Source of the DNA: Eikenella glucosivorans | Lineage (GTDB): Bacteria > Pseudomonadota > Gammaproteobacteria > Burkholderiales > Neisseriaceae | Assembly (NCBI RefSeq): GCF_016025525.2 | Contig: NZ_JACSGR010000001.1 | Coordinates: forward strand, 350,052 to 414,051 | Length of the DNA: 64,000 bases | Direction of reading: 5' to 3' | Part shown: positions 1 through 7,171 of the stretch, piece after piece | How positions within the stretch are numbered: position 1 is the first letter of the stretch | How the letters are laid out: the number at the start of each line of letters is the position of its first letter | The notes under the pieces: model-generated | What the model saw: only the letters and a program-made list of their open reading frames with translations | Databases searched by the model: none | What the model was told of the DNA's origin: nothing | Made by a program: the position numbers and the translations under genes

Positions 1-857
1 GGCATCGGCGGTAAGTCCGTTTGGTTGCGCGGGGAATAGGGCAGTGTCCACTGCGGTCGCGCGCTAATTTGTGGCTCGCGCCCGCGCAGCGTATCCAGCA
101 TTGCCCGGTCTCTATCCGGGCGGCTGGTTACCTGGAAAGCCGGCATCTCGGCCAAATTGCCCGCACTCTGGCTTTTGTCTGCCTGCCATGAGCTGCCTGT
201 ATCCCGCTGGAACGGGGCGGCAATCTTGCGGATCAGTCCGGCTACGCGGTAATACAGCTCTATCGGTTTAGCCAACAAACCACGGCCGCCGGAAGTCAGC
301 CTCTCTACCCCTGCCAAGCCGCGCTCAAGCGGCGTCAGGTAATATTCAAACCCTTTCATCAGCTCGTCCGCCCGCTGAGCCGCTACGTCCAGCCAACCGT
401 CAATATCGCGCAACCATTCCGCTTCAAACTTCATCCCTACCTGTGATAGCGCATCATCTACCAAGCCGGATAGCAGGCCGCCGGCGTCTTCCTGCACGTC
501 CGGCTCGTTGTTTTCGCCCGCCTCCACAAACGACAGCCGGAAATCAAACCGCCCGCCCTCAGCACGCGGATAAGTTACCGACTGCTGGCCGTCGTGCTGC
601 ACAAACACGCTGCCATACCACGGATGAATCAGCGTGCCGGGTCCTTCGCTTTCCAGCGCTTCCACCAGCGCGTCATATTCGGGCTGCGTCAACACAAAGG
701 CATGCACGGAGAAGCGGCGCACCTCGCGCCCCAAGTCTTCGGCGAACGGCAAATCCCGATACGGATACTGGTGCAGCACATTGCGCCGACCGAATTGGCC
801 TTCCGTTTCGTCTACCTTAAACGGCACGCCCTTAAACGATGCTTCGCGTAACGCCAT
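1..857 (-). CDS. DNA circularisation / tail protein N-like (partial, runs off left edge)
   Basis: The minus strand is open from an ATG at 857 to the window edge, about 285 codons with no stop. The start MALREASFKG, followed by a segment with GREVRRFSVHAFV and a GTLIHPWYG motif, matches the N-terminal domain of the phage DNA-circularisation protein family (Mu gpN type), a baseplate/tail protein. The start codon shares its A with the TAA stop of the tape-measure frame (TAATG), so the two are translationally coupled, the usual Mu-like order. The C-terminal part is missing only because the window ends. Family assignment is from recognition of the N-terminal domain. Confidence 0.8.
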   Translation of the reverse strand, partial: MALREASFKGVPFKVDETEGQFGRRNVLHQYPYRDLPFAEDLGREVRRFSVHAFVLTQPEYDALVEALESEGPGTLIHPWYGSVFVQHDGQQSVTYPRAEGGRFDFRLSFVEAGENNEPDVQEDAGGLLSGLVDDALSQVGMKFEAEWLRDIDGWLDVAAQRADELMKGFEYYLTPLERGLAGVERLTSGGRGLLAKPIELYYRVAGLIRKIAAPFQRDTGSSWQADKSQSAGNLAEMPAFQVTSRPDRDRAMLDTLRGREPQISARPQWTLPYSPRNQTDLPPM

Positions 858-2821
858 TACTGCGCTCCTGTATTGGTTCGGCCCACATTCAACTTGGTCT
901 GCGGCGTGCCGACTGCCGTGGTGGATACGTTCAGGGTGGCCGGCGCGCTCACCATCACCTTAATTTCCCCGCCGATTTTCGCTGCTGAGATGCTCTGTGC
1001 GGCGGCATCCCCGGATGCTTTCACCGCTTCCGCGGCCTGCTGCGAGGTACCGTCCAGCACCGCCTGGCTGCGCTGCCGCTCGGCCTCCATCTGCCGGTTG
1101 ATTTCCAGAGCCTCGATTGCCTCTTTATTGCCGTGCCATGCCTGAAAACGCGCCACCAATTCGCCGATCACGTTCTCATCATCGTGGTCACGCGCATACT
1201 GTGCTTCTTCATTTCCAAACCAAGAAAGCACAGTAGCAATAACCTGTCCGCCGGCATGGTCGAATTTCTGCCCAGCTTCCGTCTGTAGATAAGCTTCCCG
1301 CATTGCTGTGCCCAGCGACCAACCTGCGCTGAATGCGGTTACCGCCGCGGCGGCGATGTTGGCCGCCTGGGCGAATTTACCCAGCGCACCAGCAGCCCCG
1401 GCCGCTTCGCCACCCAAACCGCCCAATCCACCCAACCCGGGTAGCGTGCCGCCACCCAACCCGCCACCAGGCATATTCACCACAAATACCGGCTGCACCC
1501 CGGCCGCATGCTCCATCGCTTTAGCGGTAGCCAAATTACTGCCGATCCCGAGCAGGCCGCCACCGCCACGCAGGCCGCGCGTCAACCTGATAGCCATTCC
1601 GCCCAGCAATGCGGCCGATAAGGCACCGCCGCCGATTTTCAGCATCGATCCCCCACTCAAACCCAAGCCGCCCTGTTCTTTCGAATCCATCATGAAGCCG
1701 ACCACGTTGGTGAATGCGTTATCCAACGGCCGCATCACGCCGTCTTCGATTGCCTCATGGAACGCGCCTTTCAGGCGGTTGGCTTGGGTCACGGCATTGT
1801 CCATCGCCGTGCCGAGATCGCGGTCTACCGTGCCGGTAGCATTGCGCAGTTCGCGGTTGAATTCGTCGATTTTTTCCAGCGTGCCTTCCTGCAACGCTTT
1901 ATCCATCCCTTTGTAGGTGTCTTCATCCATCTTGCCGAAGGCGGCGGTGAGAAAATTAACTTTTTGACTGTCAGTCTTAAGTTTGAGGTATTCGGTCCGA
2001 ATATCGCGGATGATTTCCAAAGGATCGCGGCGTGCGCCTTTGGCATCAAAGAAATTAACACCTGTCCCTTCCTGAGCCATACGGATATAGCGACCGCTGG
2101 TAAACATGCGTAACGTGCTATTGACCAAGGTCGCCAAGCGTTCTGCCTGCGGTTCAGATTGGGAAAACGCTTCAGTCAGCGCCAAGGTTTGATCCAGCGT
2201 AAAGTTAGCTGCCTTGGCTCTGCCACCAATACGGGCGAAAATATCCGGCAGGTTTTCCAACTCGGCATTACCCAATCGCCCGGCCACCACCATCCTATCC
2301 AACAGCCCTTCCACCGCCGCTTTGTCGGTGATGTCGATGCCGAACTGCTCACGCGCCACACCCAGTGCCTTACCCAGTTGGTCGGCATTGGTTTTGGCTA
2401 CCTGTAATGTTTTGGATACCGGCTCGGCCGCACCGCGGATGGCGGTGATATCCAATCCTGCAGCCTGCAGGCTTTCCGCCAACTCTTTCTGGTCGGTGAG
2501 TAGTGTGCCGTAGCGTTTTTGATTGTCGTAGGCTTCGCTGCGCTACGATTCCATTTCCGCGCGGCTGGCGCCGAGGTTTACCTGTAGGCGGCGCATATCG
2601 CGCTCGAATTGAGCGGTATCTACCGCCAGCTTGATACCGCCCACGGTAACGCCGATACCGGCCAATATCCCTTTCAGGCTGCCCAGTGTGCCCTTCACCC
2701 GCTCGAATTCGCCGCGGATGCCGGCAGAGAAGCGGCGCGTGCCTGCAGCGGCTGTATTCATGCCGCGCAGGTAGCCTTGCGCATCCGCGCCGATAACTAC
2801 TTTCAACTCTTCCCTGCTCAT
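857..2821 (-). pseudogene. Tail tape measure protein, interrupted by an in-frame amber codon
   Basis: A 655-codon frame starts at ATG 2821 and ends at TAA 857-859, but carries one in-frame TAG at 2545-2543 (codon 93). The first 92 residues (MSREELKVVIGADAQGYLRG...) are the typical start of a tape-measure protein. After the TAG the same frame continues without another stop through coiled-coil and Ala/Gly-rich hydrophobic segments to the end. Tape-measure proteins set tail length. Without suppression or restart the protein is lost; a TTG at 2482 is the nearest restart candidate and would give 541 aa. A single T-to-A change (TTG to TAG) would explain the stop. The ATG overlaps the stop of the frameshifted chaperone (ATGA). 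Confidence 0.85.
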
Positions 2822-2966
2822 TTATCTTTCCCGGTTAAGATTTCGATATAAAACTGGAAGCGGGCTACCGGCAGGTTCAAAATATCCTGCTCGCGCCAGC
2901 CGGTCTTCATGGCGATGAGGAACACGCAGCGCCAGAAGTTTTTCGGCCGCCCGCTTATTCTTCCCC
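2818..2966 (-). CDS. Tail assembly chaperone, -1 frameshift extension (E'-like)
   Basis: In the -1 frame relative to the upstream chaperone, an open segment without its own good start reads through NFWRCVFLIAMKTGWREQDI and ends FYIEILTGKDK at TGA 2820-2818. Its content resembles the GpE'/GT-type extension made by programmed frameshifting in tailed phages. The upstream gene ends with the run GGGGGAA (2967-2961) just before its TAA, a plausible slip site. The product would be about 156 aa. Its stop overlaps the tape-measure ATG, the conserved arrangement for these genes. A longer overlapping ORF in the third frame here (2822-3016) has no such character. Confidence 0.65.
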
Positions 2967-3287
2967 CTCGTCGCCCTCCTCCAGCTGGGTAAGGGCATCA
3001 GAGAGCCGTGCCACATCGACCGGCTTCAACTCTTTCATCATGCCCATCGTCACTTCGCCGTCGAAGCCTTCCAGCTTTTCGATCAGGCGCGAAATCAGCG
3101 CCACCTTGAAGGCATACTGCCGATACACCGGCGCATTCACTTCCGCGGCGATATAGTCCGCCACCGTCGGCTCGCGCAGCACCACATCCTTCAGCCGCTG
3201 CTCGTTGACTTTGAATCCAAGTTTTAAGGTTACGAGTTGGGTACGCATAAAAATCTCCTGTGTTGTCATAAAGGGGAAATACATCAA
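2955..3287 (-). CDS. Tail assembly chaperone (E-like)
   Basis: This encodes 110 aa with a Leu/Arg/Glu-rich helical sequence (motifs VVLREPTVADYIAAE and ALISRLIEKLEGF), typical of phage tail assembly chaperones of the Mu gp41/P2 E kind. The gene lies directly upstream of the tape-measure gene, where this function belongs. The chaperone wraps the tape measure before tube polymerisation and is not in the virion. AGGAG lies 6-10 bases before the ATG. It is the first gene of a tail transcription unit preceded by the 23-bp shared element at 3320-3342. Confidence 0.75.
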   Translation of the reverse strand: MMYFPFMTTQEIFMRTQLVTLKLGFKVNEQRLKDVVLREPTVADYIAAEVNAPVYRQYAFKVALISRLIEKLEGFDGEVTMGMMKELKPVDVARLSDALTQLEEGDEGEE

Positions 3288-3318
3288 TGGCAGGCTACAT
3301 TTTCAGGTAGCCTGCCAT
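3288..3318. repeat. Inverted repeat containing an uptake-sequence half in the chaperone leader
   Basis: The arms TGGCAGGCTAC and GTAGCCTGCCA flank a short AT-rich loop, and the right arm contains a full reverse Eikenella DUS (TTCAGGTAGCCT). It lies in the 5' leader of the chaperone mRNA and is one of only a few DUS-like sequences in the prophage. Confidence 0.6.
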
Positions 3319-3319
3319 G

Positions 3320-3342
3320 ACAAAACAGGGGCATTTTGGGCA
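3320..3342 (-). promoter_or_regulatory. Shared 23-bp late-promoter-like element, copy 1
   Basis: This copy differs at two positions from the identical 23-mers at 11974-11996 and 18166-18188. On the minus strand it reads TGCCCAAAATGCCCCTG then TTTTGT. It sits between the terminator of the C4-controlled unit and the first tail-chaperone gene. It is probably a binding site or promoter element for late transcription. There is no good -10/-35 pair inside it, so an activator is likely. Confidence 0.55.
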
Positions 3343-3371
3343 AAAGAAAACGCCCCGCAGGGCGCGGGGCG
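3343..3371 (-). terminator. Intrinsic terminator of the C4-controlled unit
   Basis: On the minus strand an 8-bp stem CGCCCCGC/GCGGGGCG with a 5-nt loop is followed by TTTTCTTTT. It lies right after the stop of the 85-aa gene. Confidence 0.8.
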
Positions 3372-3377
3372 GATGGA

Positions 3378-3635
3378 TCAGCAGCAGGTATGGTCGTAGT
3401 AGTCGTCCGTTACCCGCTGAATCATTTTCTCGCACAGGTTCAGGCGCAGGCCGAAGGTTTTCAGCCATTGAATCAGCAGTTCGATATCCACCTTGTCCGA
3501 ATTGGAGCAGGATAATAGCGTTACCATACCGTCGAAGGCCACGCGGCAGCCGAAAATCTCATCTGCCACATCATTCAAACTGGGGCAGCAGGCTACCTGA
3601 ACCGGTGTATCGGTGAGCGGGGTTTTCATTTCCAT
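3378..3635 (-). CDS. Small cysteine-containing phage protein, unknown function
   Basis: The frame gives 85 aa from the ATG at 3635 (MEMKTPLTD...), ending DDYYDHTCC. A longer upstream extension in the same frame runs through the neighbouring gene and the RNA leader and is not credible. The ATG shares its A with the TAA of the upstream 64-aa gene (TAATG), so they form one two-gene unit expressed from the promoter at 4079-4107 and controlled by the C4-type RNA. I do not recognise the family. There is no signal peptide or membrane segment. Seven cysteines, including CC pairs, stand out. By analogy with P1/P7 C4-controlled operons (icd/ant) it could be an antirepressor- or host-inhibitor-type protein, but there is no sequence support for that. 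Confidence 0.65.
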   Translation of the reverse strand: MEMKTPLTDTPVQVACCPSLNDVADEIFGCRVAFDGMVTLLSCSNSDKVDIELLIQWLKTFGLRLNLCEKMIQRVTDDYYDHTCC

Positions 3636-3829
3636 TATTGCACCCCTCCCGAAATCACGCGGCATACCGCCCAGCGGTCGGCGGCAGTTTGCTGGATATT
3701 GAAGCGGTAGCTGTCGGCGCGTACCGCCGTCAGGCGGTCGATGAAGGCGACGGCTTGGGTCAGGCTGGGGAAAGTGCGGATATGCTGGGCAACCAGCGGG
3801 CGGCGGAAAGCCGAACGGATGGAAGGCAT
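3635..3829 (-). CDS. Small phage protein translated under C4-RNA control, unknown function
   Basis: This is a 64-aa basic protein (MPSIRSAFRRPLVAQHIRTF...). AAAAGGA lies 7-12 bases before the ATG, and directly before that ribosome binding site is AACTCGAA, complementary to a loop of the C4-type RNA (3909-3925). That is the layout of the first gene of a C4-regulated operon. In P1-like phages the gene in this position is icd (a cell-division inhibitor) coupled to ant; similarity to Icd cannot be shown here. It overlaps the next gene by one base. Confidence 0.65.
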   Translation of the reverse strand: MPSIRSAFRRPLVAQHIRTFPSLTQAVAFIDRLTAVRADSYRFNIQQTAADRWAVCRVISGGVQ

Positions 3830-3841
3830 GATATTGTCCTT

Positions 3842-3875
3842 TTCGAGTTGGGTTATACCCCTTCACGCTGTCAAA
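3842..3875 (-). promoter_or_regulatory. C4 RNA target pair next to the ribosome binding site
   Basis: On the minus strand TTTGACAG (3875-3868) and AACTCGAA (3849-3842) are complementary to CTGTCAA and TTCGAGTT of the RNA at 3884-3955. The second target abuts the Shine-Dalgarno of the 64-aa gene, so pairing would block its translation. Confidence 0.65.
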
Positions 3876-3883
3876 CATGAGGC

Positions 3884-3955
3884 GGGGCGCAAAAGGCGGG
3901 TTGACAGACCGGTAACTCGAACCGGCAGGCCGAAGCCTCCCGCCCAGTGCGCCCC
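3884..3955 (-). ncRNA. C4-type antisense RNA
   Basis: The minus strand folds into a compact multibranch RNA. The closing stem GGGGCGCA/TGCGCCCC (3955-3948 with 3891-3884) encloses GGCGGG/CCCGCC, a hairpin AGGC-TTCG-GCCT with a UUCG tetraloop, and a hairpin CCGGT-TCGAGTT-ACCGG (3925-3909). This closely resembles the C4 antisense RNA of phages P1/P7 and many prophages, which is processed from the leader of the operon it controls and pairs with target sites in the same transcript. Both pairing segments have targets downstream (3842-3875) and upstream (4029-4050). A 69-aa ORF across the region is a shadow of the RNA. Confidence 0.8.
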
Positions 3956-4028
3956 ATAGAAAAGGAACAACTGAGATTGCAGACGTAAAAATGCCGCGTG
4001 GTGCTCAAGGCTCTCTGCGGCTCGTCGC

Positions 4029-4050
4029 CGAGTTATGCGGGCTGTCAAAC
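4029..4050 (-). promoter_or_regulatory. Second, upstream C4 target pair
   Basis: On the minus strand GTTTGACAG (4050-4042) and AACTCG (4034-4029) repeat the order and orientation of the downstream target pair. It lies near the start of the transcript from the promoter at 4079-4107. Duplicate target pairs are a feature of known C4 systems. Confidence 0.55.
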
Positions 4051-4078
4051 CCGTGTGGCTGATTGAAGCCACGGCGCA

Positions 4079-4107
4079 ATCTTAGTTCAGGCTGTTCGGA
4101 AGGTCAA
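4079..4107 (-). promoter_or_regulatory. Sigma-70 promoter of the C4 unit
   Basis: The minus strand has TTGACC (4107-4102), a 17-bp spacer, then TAAGAT (4084-4079). The start of transcription would be near 4072, just upstream of the structured leader. Near-consensus boxes suggest expression in the lysogen. The 3830-4220 interval therefore holds leader, regulatory RNA and promoter; the rest (4108-4220) shows only one reverse DUS at about 4117. Confidence 0.7.
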
Positions 4108-4220
4108 GCGGTTTTTTCAGGTAGCCTGATTGGTTATTACTTTAGCCGCTCATCATCCCGAAACACGATTTCAAAGCAGCAGGTACAGGCGTGATAGGGA
4201 TGTTCGCATTGCGACGGTGG

Positions 4221-5036
4221 CTAGTCGTCCGGCAAATCCTCGGTGCGGTGGATGCCGGCCAGCGTCCTGCTGTGTCTGCAAAATTGAGAACGGGGGATAA
4301 TCTCCAGCCCGTAGGCATCCGAATGGATTTTCAGGTAGCCTAATTCGTTCAAATAACGGTCGCGGGCTACTGCAACCGTCCCTTCCATCGCATGGGAACG
4401 CTGCTTTTCGTCCAAATAAATGCCGATTTGTCGGCCGCGCTCGGTCGGGCGGTAGAGCTGATGCCGGGAAACAATGTCTGCCGCCACTTCCGGCAGCCGC
4501 ATAAACAGCCGCTCCAGTAATTCCGACTTGTTGCCGCCCAGCGGCAAATCATGCTCCCGAAAAATGGTTTTAACTTGTTCCACCGTTAGCGCCTTTTCGG
4601 CCACGGTAAACGCATCGACCGCATGGAAATATCCCAACCGCACAAAATCCATAAACACTTGGTCGGCATTGTCCACCTTCTCACGATAAGATTTGGCCAA
4701 CGGCAGCTTGATCCATTCATTGAAAGCCAGCCGAACAAGCAAGGCTTCCTTATCAGTCAGGCGGCCTTGCTGGCGATGGCGGTTAATTTCCTGCTGTCGC
4801 TGTTCGCTGGCGGCCATTTCGATTTCATATTGCCGTTCCTTCTCCGATTGCTTCCCCAAGCGCTTTTGCTCGGCAAGGGCAGCCTTGCTTGCGTGGTGTG
4901 CCCACGCCAACACCACGGCAAATAGTACCACCGGCACCGCTAATGTCCACCAACCGAGCACCGCCCATATTTCGCTACCTATCCAAAGCAATGCCGCTCC
5001 CATTATTAAGATGCCGCCTATCGATTTTCTCGCCAT
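4221..5036 (-). CDS. Two-helix membrane protein with SAP-like domain (candidate moron)
   Basis: The frame gives 271 aa from ATG 5036 (MARKSIGGILIMG...). Two hydrophobic helices (about residues 6-22 and 27-45) are followed by a charged, coiled-coil-like stretch (about 50-90) and a soluble part. Around residues 150-180 the sequence LTVEQVKTIFREHDLPLGG followed by NKSELLERL fits a SAP-type helix-extension-helix motif, normally nucleic-acid binding. It lies between the tube gene and the C4 unit, where the canonical tail order has no gene. A terminator precedes it (5085-5103) and it has its own TATAAT (5069-5064), the layout of a lysogen-expressed moron. The function is unknown; superinfection exclusion or another membrane-linked role is only a guess. 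Confidence 0.75.
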   Translation of the reverse strand: MARKSIGGILIMGAALLWIGSEIWAVLGWWTLAVPVVLFAVVLAWAHHASKAALAEQKRLGKQSEKERQYEIEMAASEQRQQEINRHRQQGRLTDKEALLVRLAFNEWIKLPLAKSYREKVDNADQVFMDFVRLGYFHAVDAFTVAEKALTVEQVKTIFREHDLPLGGNKSELLERLFMRLPEVAADIVSRHQLYRPTERGRQIGIYLDEKQRSHAMEGTVAVARDRYLNELGYLKIHSDAYGLEIIPRSQFCRHSRTLAGIHRTEDLPDD

Positions 5037-5063
5037 TATTTTTCCCGTGTGAAAAGCGAAGTC

Positions 5064-5069
5064 ATTATA
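5064..5069 (-). promoter_or_regulatory. Consensus -10 box for the membrane-protein gene
   Basis: TATAAT on the minus strand lies 28-33 bases upstream of the ATG at 5036 and just past the terminator of the sheath-tube unit. A clear -35 box is not visible at 17 bp. Confidence 0.45.
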
Positions 5070-5084
5070 CCTGCGCACAATAAA

Positions 5085-5103
5085 GCCGCCCACGCGGGGC
5101 GGC
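5085..5103 (-). terminator. Terminator of the sheath-tube unit
   Basis: On the minus strand GCCGCCCC-GCGT-GGGCGGC is followed by TTTATT, beginning about 35 bases after the tube gene. Confidence 0.75.
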
Positions 5104-5137
5104 TGCTTGCTTCACACACAACACACAGGAGGGAAAT

Positions 5138-5491
5138 CTATACGCGCTCGGCTTCCTGCCCGCCGATGGTTACGTCCACTTCGTGGCCGGAAAGCTCCAC
5201 CGCATCCACCACCGAAGCATTGCGTATCAGGTAACGCTGGCCGCTGTCGGTTTCGAAGGTAGCGGTAAAATTGCGCCAACGCTGCACGGCGGTGATGTCC
5301 AAATCGCCGGTGTGTACGATTTTGGCTTTAATCTCAGCAGCCTGCAATTCTTTTGTGGCCGCGCCCACTACCCCGGTGACCGCGGTCACCATCTCGGCCA
5401 CCGGGCCGCCCGGTTTCAGGGTGGCGCCTTCTTTCGATTGTAGGCGCTGGCCGTTCACGCGCACATAGCATAATCCGGTTACATTACTCAT
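5138..5491 (-). CDS. Phage tail tube protein (Mu gpM-like)
   Basis: This is 117 aa. The pattern GLCYVRVNGQRLQSKEGATL near the start and a central DLDITAVQRWRNFTATFETD fit the Mu-type tail tube family. The tube polymerises inside the sheath and conducts DNA. It lies 10 bases downstream of the sheath gene, the fixed order in contractile-tailed phages. The stop is followed by the terminator at 5085-5103, so sheath and tube end one transcription unit. Confidence 0.88.
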   Translation of the reverse strand: MSNVTGLCYVRVNGQRLQSKEGATLKPGGPVAEMVTAVTGVVGAATKELQAAEIKAKIVHTGDLDITAVQRWRNFTATFETDSGQRYLIRNASVVDAVELSGHEVDVTIGGQEAERV

Positions 5492-5501
5492 AACTTATTC
5501 C

Positions 5502-6998
5502 TTATAAACGATATTGCACAACCGCAGCGAAGGTGCGGAACTGGTTCACCAAATTCGGCGGCAGCACTGCGTTCACACGGTCCGGGTCGGTTTTGCTGCG
5601 CAATACCAGTCGGTTTTTCTTGCTGGTATCCACATCTTCCACGATACCCATTTCTTCCAAATCACGCTCCAGCGCAGTGATTTCGTCGCTGATCATCTGC
5701 GGGGTTACAAATTTCTGCCCCGGGCCGATATTGGTGCCGTCGTTCACCAACTTGTGGCGCGGGAAGCGCAGGGCGATGCGGGCGCGCACCTGATAACGGT
5801 AGTAATCCACCGTCCACTTCGCTTCCAAGCTGCTCAAACTGGTATCGTCCAAGCCCAGCGCATTCTGCTGGTAGTAGGTAACCACCCGCTCTAAATACAC
5901 TTCGCCGGCCGCGTTTACCGTGGTAGTGGAAATACCGTCTCGCACCAGCAAGGTGCGCTCTCCATAATTGAAACGGTCTTGCAGGCGCGGTGCACGCACC
6001 CCGGGTACCTTCACCGCCTTCAGCGGCAGGGCCGGGTCTTGGTTGCCGTAGTATTGGCAGGTCAGTCCGAAGCAGGTAGCGCGTACCGGCGCCCAAGTCG
6101 GGCAGCCCTTCAAGCCCCAGCCGCTGCCGTGCGCACTGTTGCGCTTGTTGCCGAAGGTGGTCAGCTCGGCATGGGTGCCGTTTAACGCGTTGAACACATG
6201 GCCTGTCTTCATGTTCATACCGCCCCAGCGCCCGTTCATGTCGGCTTCAATTTTGGCAAGGTTGCTCTGGTCGGTATAAGGACTGATGATGGTGTAGAAC
6301 CATTGTTCGTCCACCGCCGCCAGTGCGGCGGCCACATCCGGCGCGCCGCTGCCGCCGGCCAACGCCCCCACGCCGTTGCTGCCACCGGAAATAGTGACGG
6401 TGATGCCGCGCGGCAGGCGGTCGTCGTCGAAATACTGCCATGCCACTTCCATGCCGTTGCCGGTTTCGCCTTTATTGCGCGCCGTCAGCGTAACCACTTT
6501 GTCTTCCACCGCGCTGCTGACGGGTAGGTCGGTACGGGCGGCCAGCACTGTATTGATTTTCTTTGCGATGGCGGCGGCATCCTCGCCACTGGTCACCACC
6601 ACCTGCACCTGCTCGCCGGCGATATACAGGTTCAATACCCTGCTTTCAATCGCCTGGCCGGCCACGGTAATGGTGGCGCTGGCGGCCACGCCGGTATCTT
6701 CGAGCGCAATGGCGGACACATCTAAAAAGCCAACTTCATCAAACACAGCCTGCATACCCAGCGCCATGCGGTGCAGCATTGAACCGCGTCCGAACTGTAC
6801 CTCCGCGTCCTGTGCGCTGGTGATGCGGCGTGGCGTGAGCAGCGGGGTGGTGCCGCTATCTAGTTTTTGCCCCATCAATAGCACCTTGCGCTCTACGGCC
6901 ACGGGCCCTTCCAATGCGCGGGAGGGATCGATTTCCAAGAAGATCCCGCCAAGCGGGGTATCGGATGGAATCGTATCAAATACAATATTATCAGCCAT
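5502..6998 (-). CDS. Phage tail sheath protein (Mu gpL-like)
   Basis: This is 498 aa, close to the 495 aa of Mu gpL. The N-terminus (FDTIPSDTPLGGIFLEIDPS), the internal VLLMGQKLDSGTTPLLTP and the C-terminal DPDRVNAVLPPNLVNQFRTF are typical of contractile sheath proteins. The sheath contracts to drive the tube through the envelope, so the phage is a myovirus. It is preceded by the 56-aa DUF2635-like gene with two bases between. Confidence 0.92.
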   Translation of the reverse strand: MADNIVFDTIPSDTPLGGIFLEIDPSRALEGPVAVERKVLLMGQKLDSGTTPLLTPRRITSAQDAEVQFGRGSMLHRMALGMQAVFDEVGFLDVSAIALEDTGVAASATITVAGQAIESRVLNLYIAGEQVQVVVTSGEDAAAIAKKINTVLAARTDLPVSSAVEDKVVTLTARNKGETGNGMEVAWQYFDDDRLPRGITVTISGGSNGVGALAGGSGAPDVAAALAAVDEQWFYTIISPYTDQSNLAKIEADMNGRWGGMNMKTGHVFNALNGTHAELTTFGNKRNSAHGSGWGLKGCPTWAPVRATCFGLTCQYYGNQDPALPLKAVKVPGVRAPRLQDRFNYGERTLLVRDGISTTTVNAAGEVYLERVVTYYQQNALGLDDTSLSSLEAKWTVDYYRYQVRARIALRFPRHKLVNDGTNIGPGQKFVTPQMISDEITALERDLEEMGIVEDVDTSKKNRLVLRSKTDPDRVNAVLPPNLVNQFRTFAAVVQYRL

Positions 6999-7000
6999 TT

Positions 7001-7171
7001 TTATTTGCCTTTCGCTTTCGCTTCAGTTACCTCAATCAAATCCCCGTCGGCCAGACGGCGGCGGTAATAGGCCGTTAGAGGCAACAATTGGCCTTCCGCG
7101 TCCACATAGCCCATACCGTCTTCCAGCCGAACCAACAGCCCGTCTTTCGGTTTTAAATATTTCTGTTCCAT
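7001..7171 (-). CDS. DUF2635-like small tail protein
   Basis: A 56-aa frame from ATG 7171 (MEQKYLKPKDGLLVRLEDG...) to TAA 7001. The pattern KPKDGLLVR..DG.GYVDAEG..L with a basic C-terminus fits the small protein encoded just upstream of the sheath gene in Mu-like phages (gp38/DUF2635). Its ATG overlaps the TGA of the preceding gene (TGATG). The role is unknown; it is a conserved part of the tail block. Confidence 0.8.
   Translation of the reverse strand: MEQKYLKPKDGLLVRLEDGMGYVDAEGQLLPLTAYYRRRLADGDLIEVTEAKAKGK

Noticed and set aside
2822..3016. 64-aa minus-strand ORF between chaperone and tape measure
   Set aside because: The -1 frame of the chaperone gene gives a better protein ending at the tape-measure start; this third frame is an overlap artefact.
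3863..4072. 69-aa minus-strand frame in the C4 region
   Set aside because: It covers the structured regulatory RNA and its leader; the base-pairing evidence is stronger than the coding evidence.
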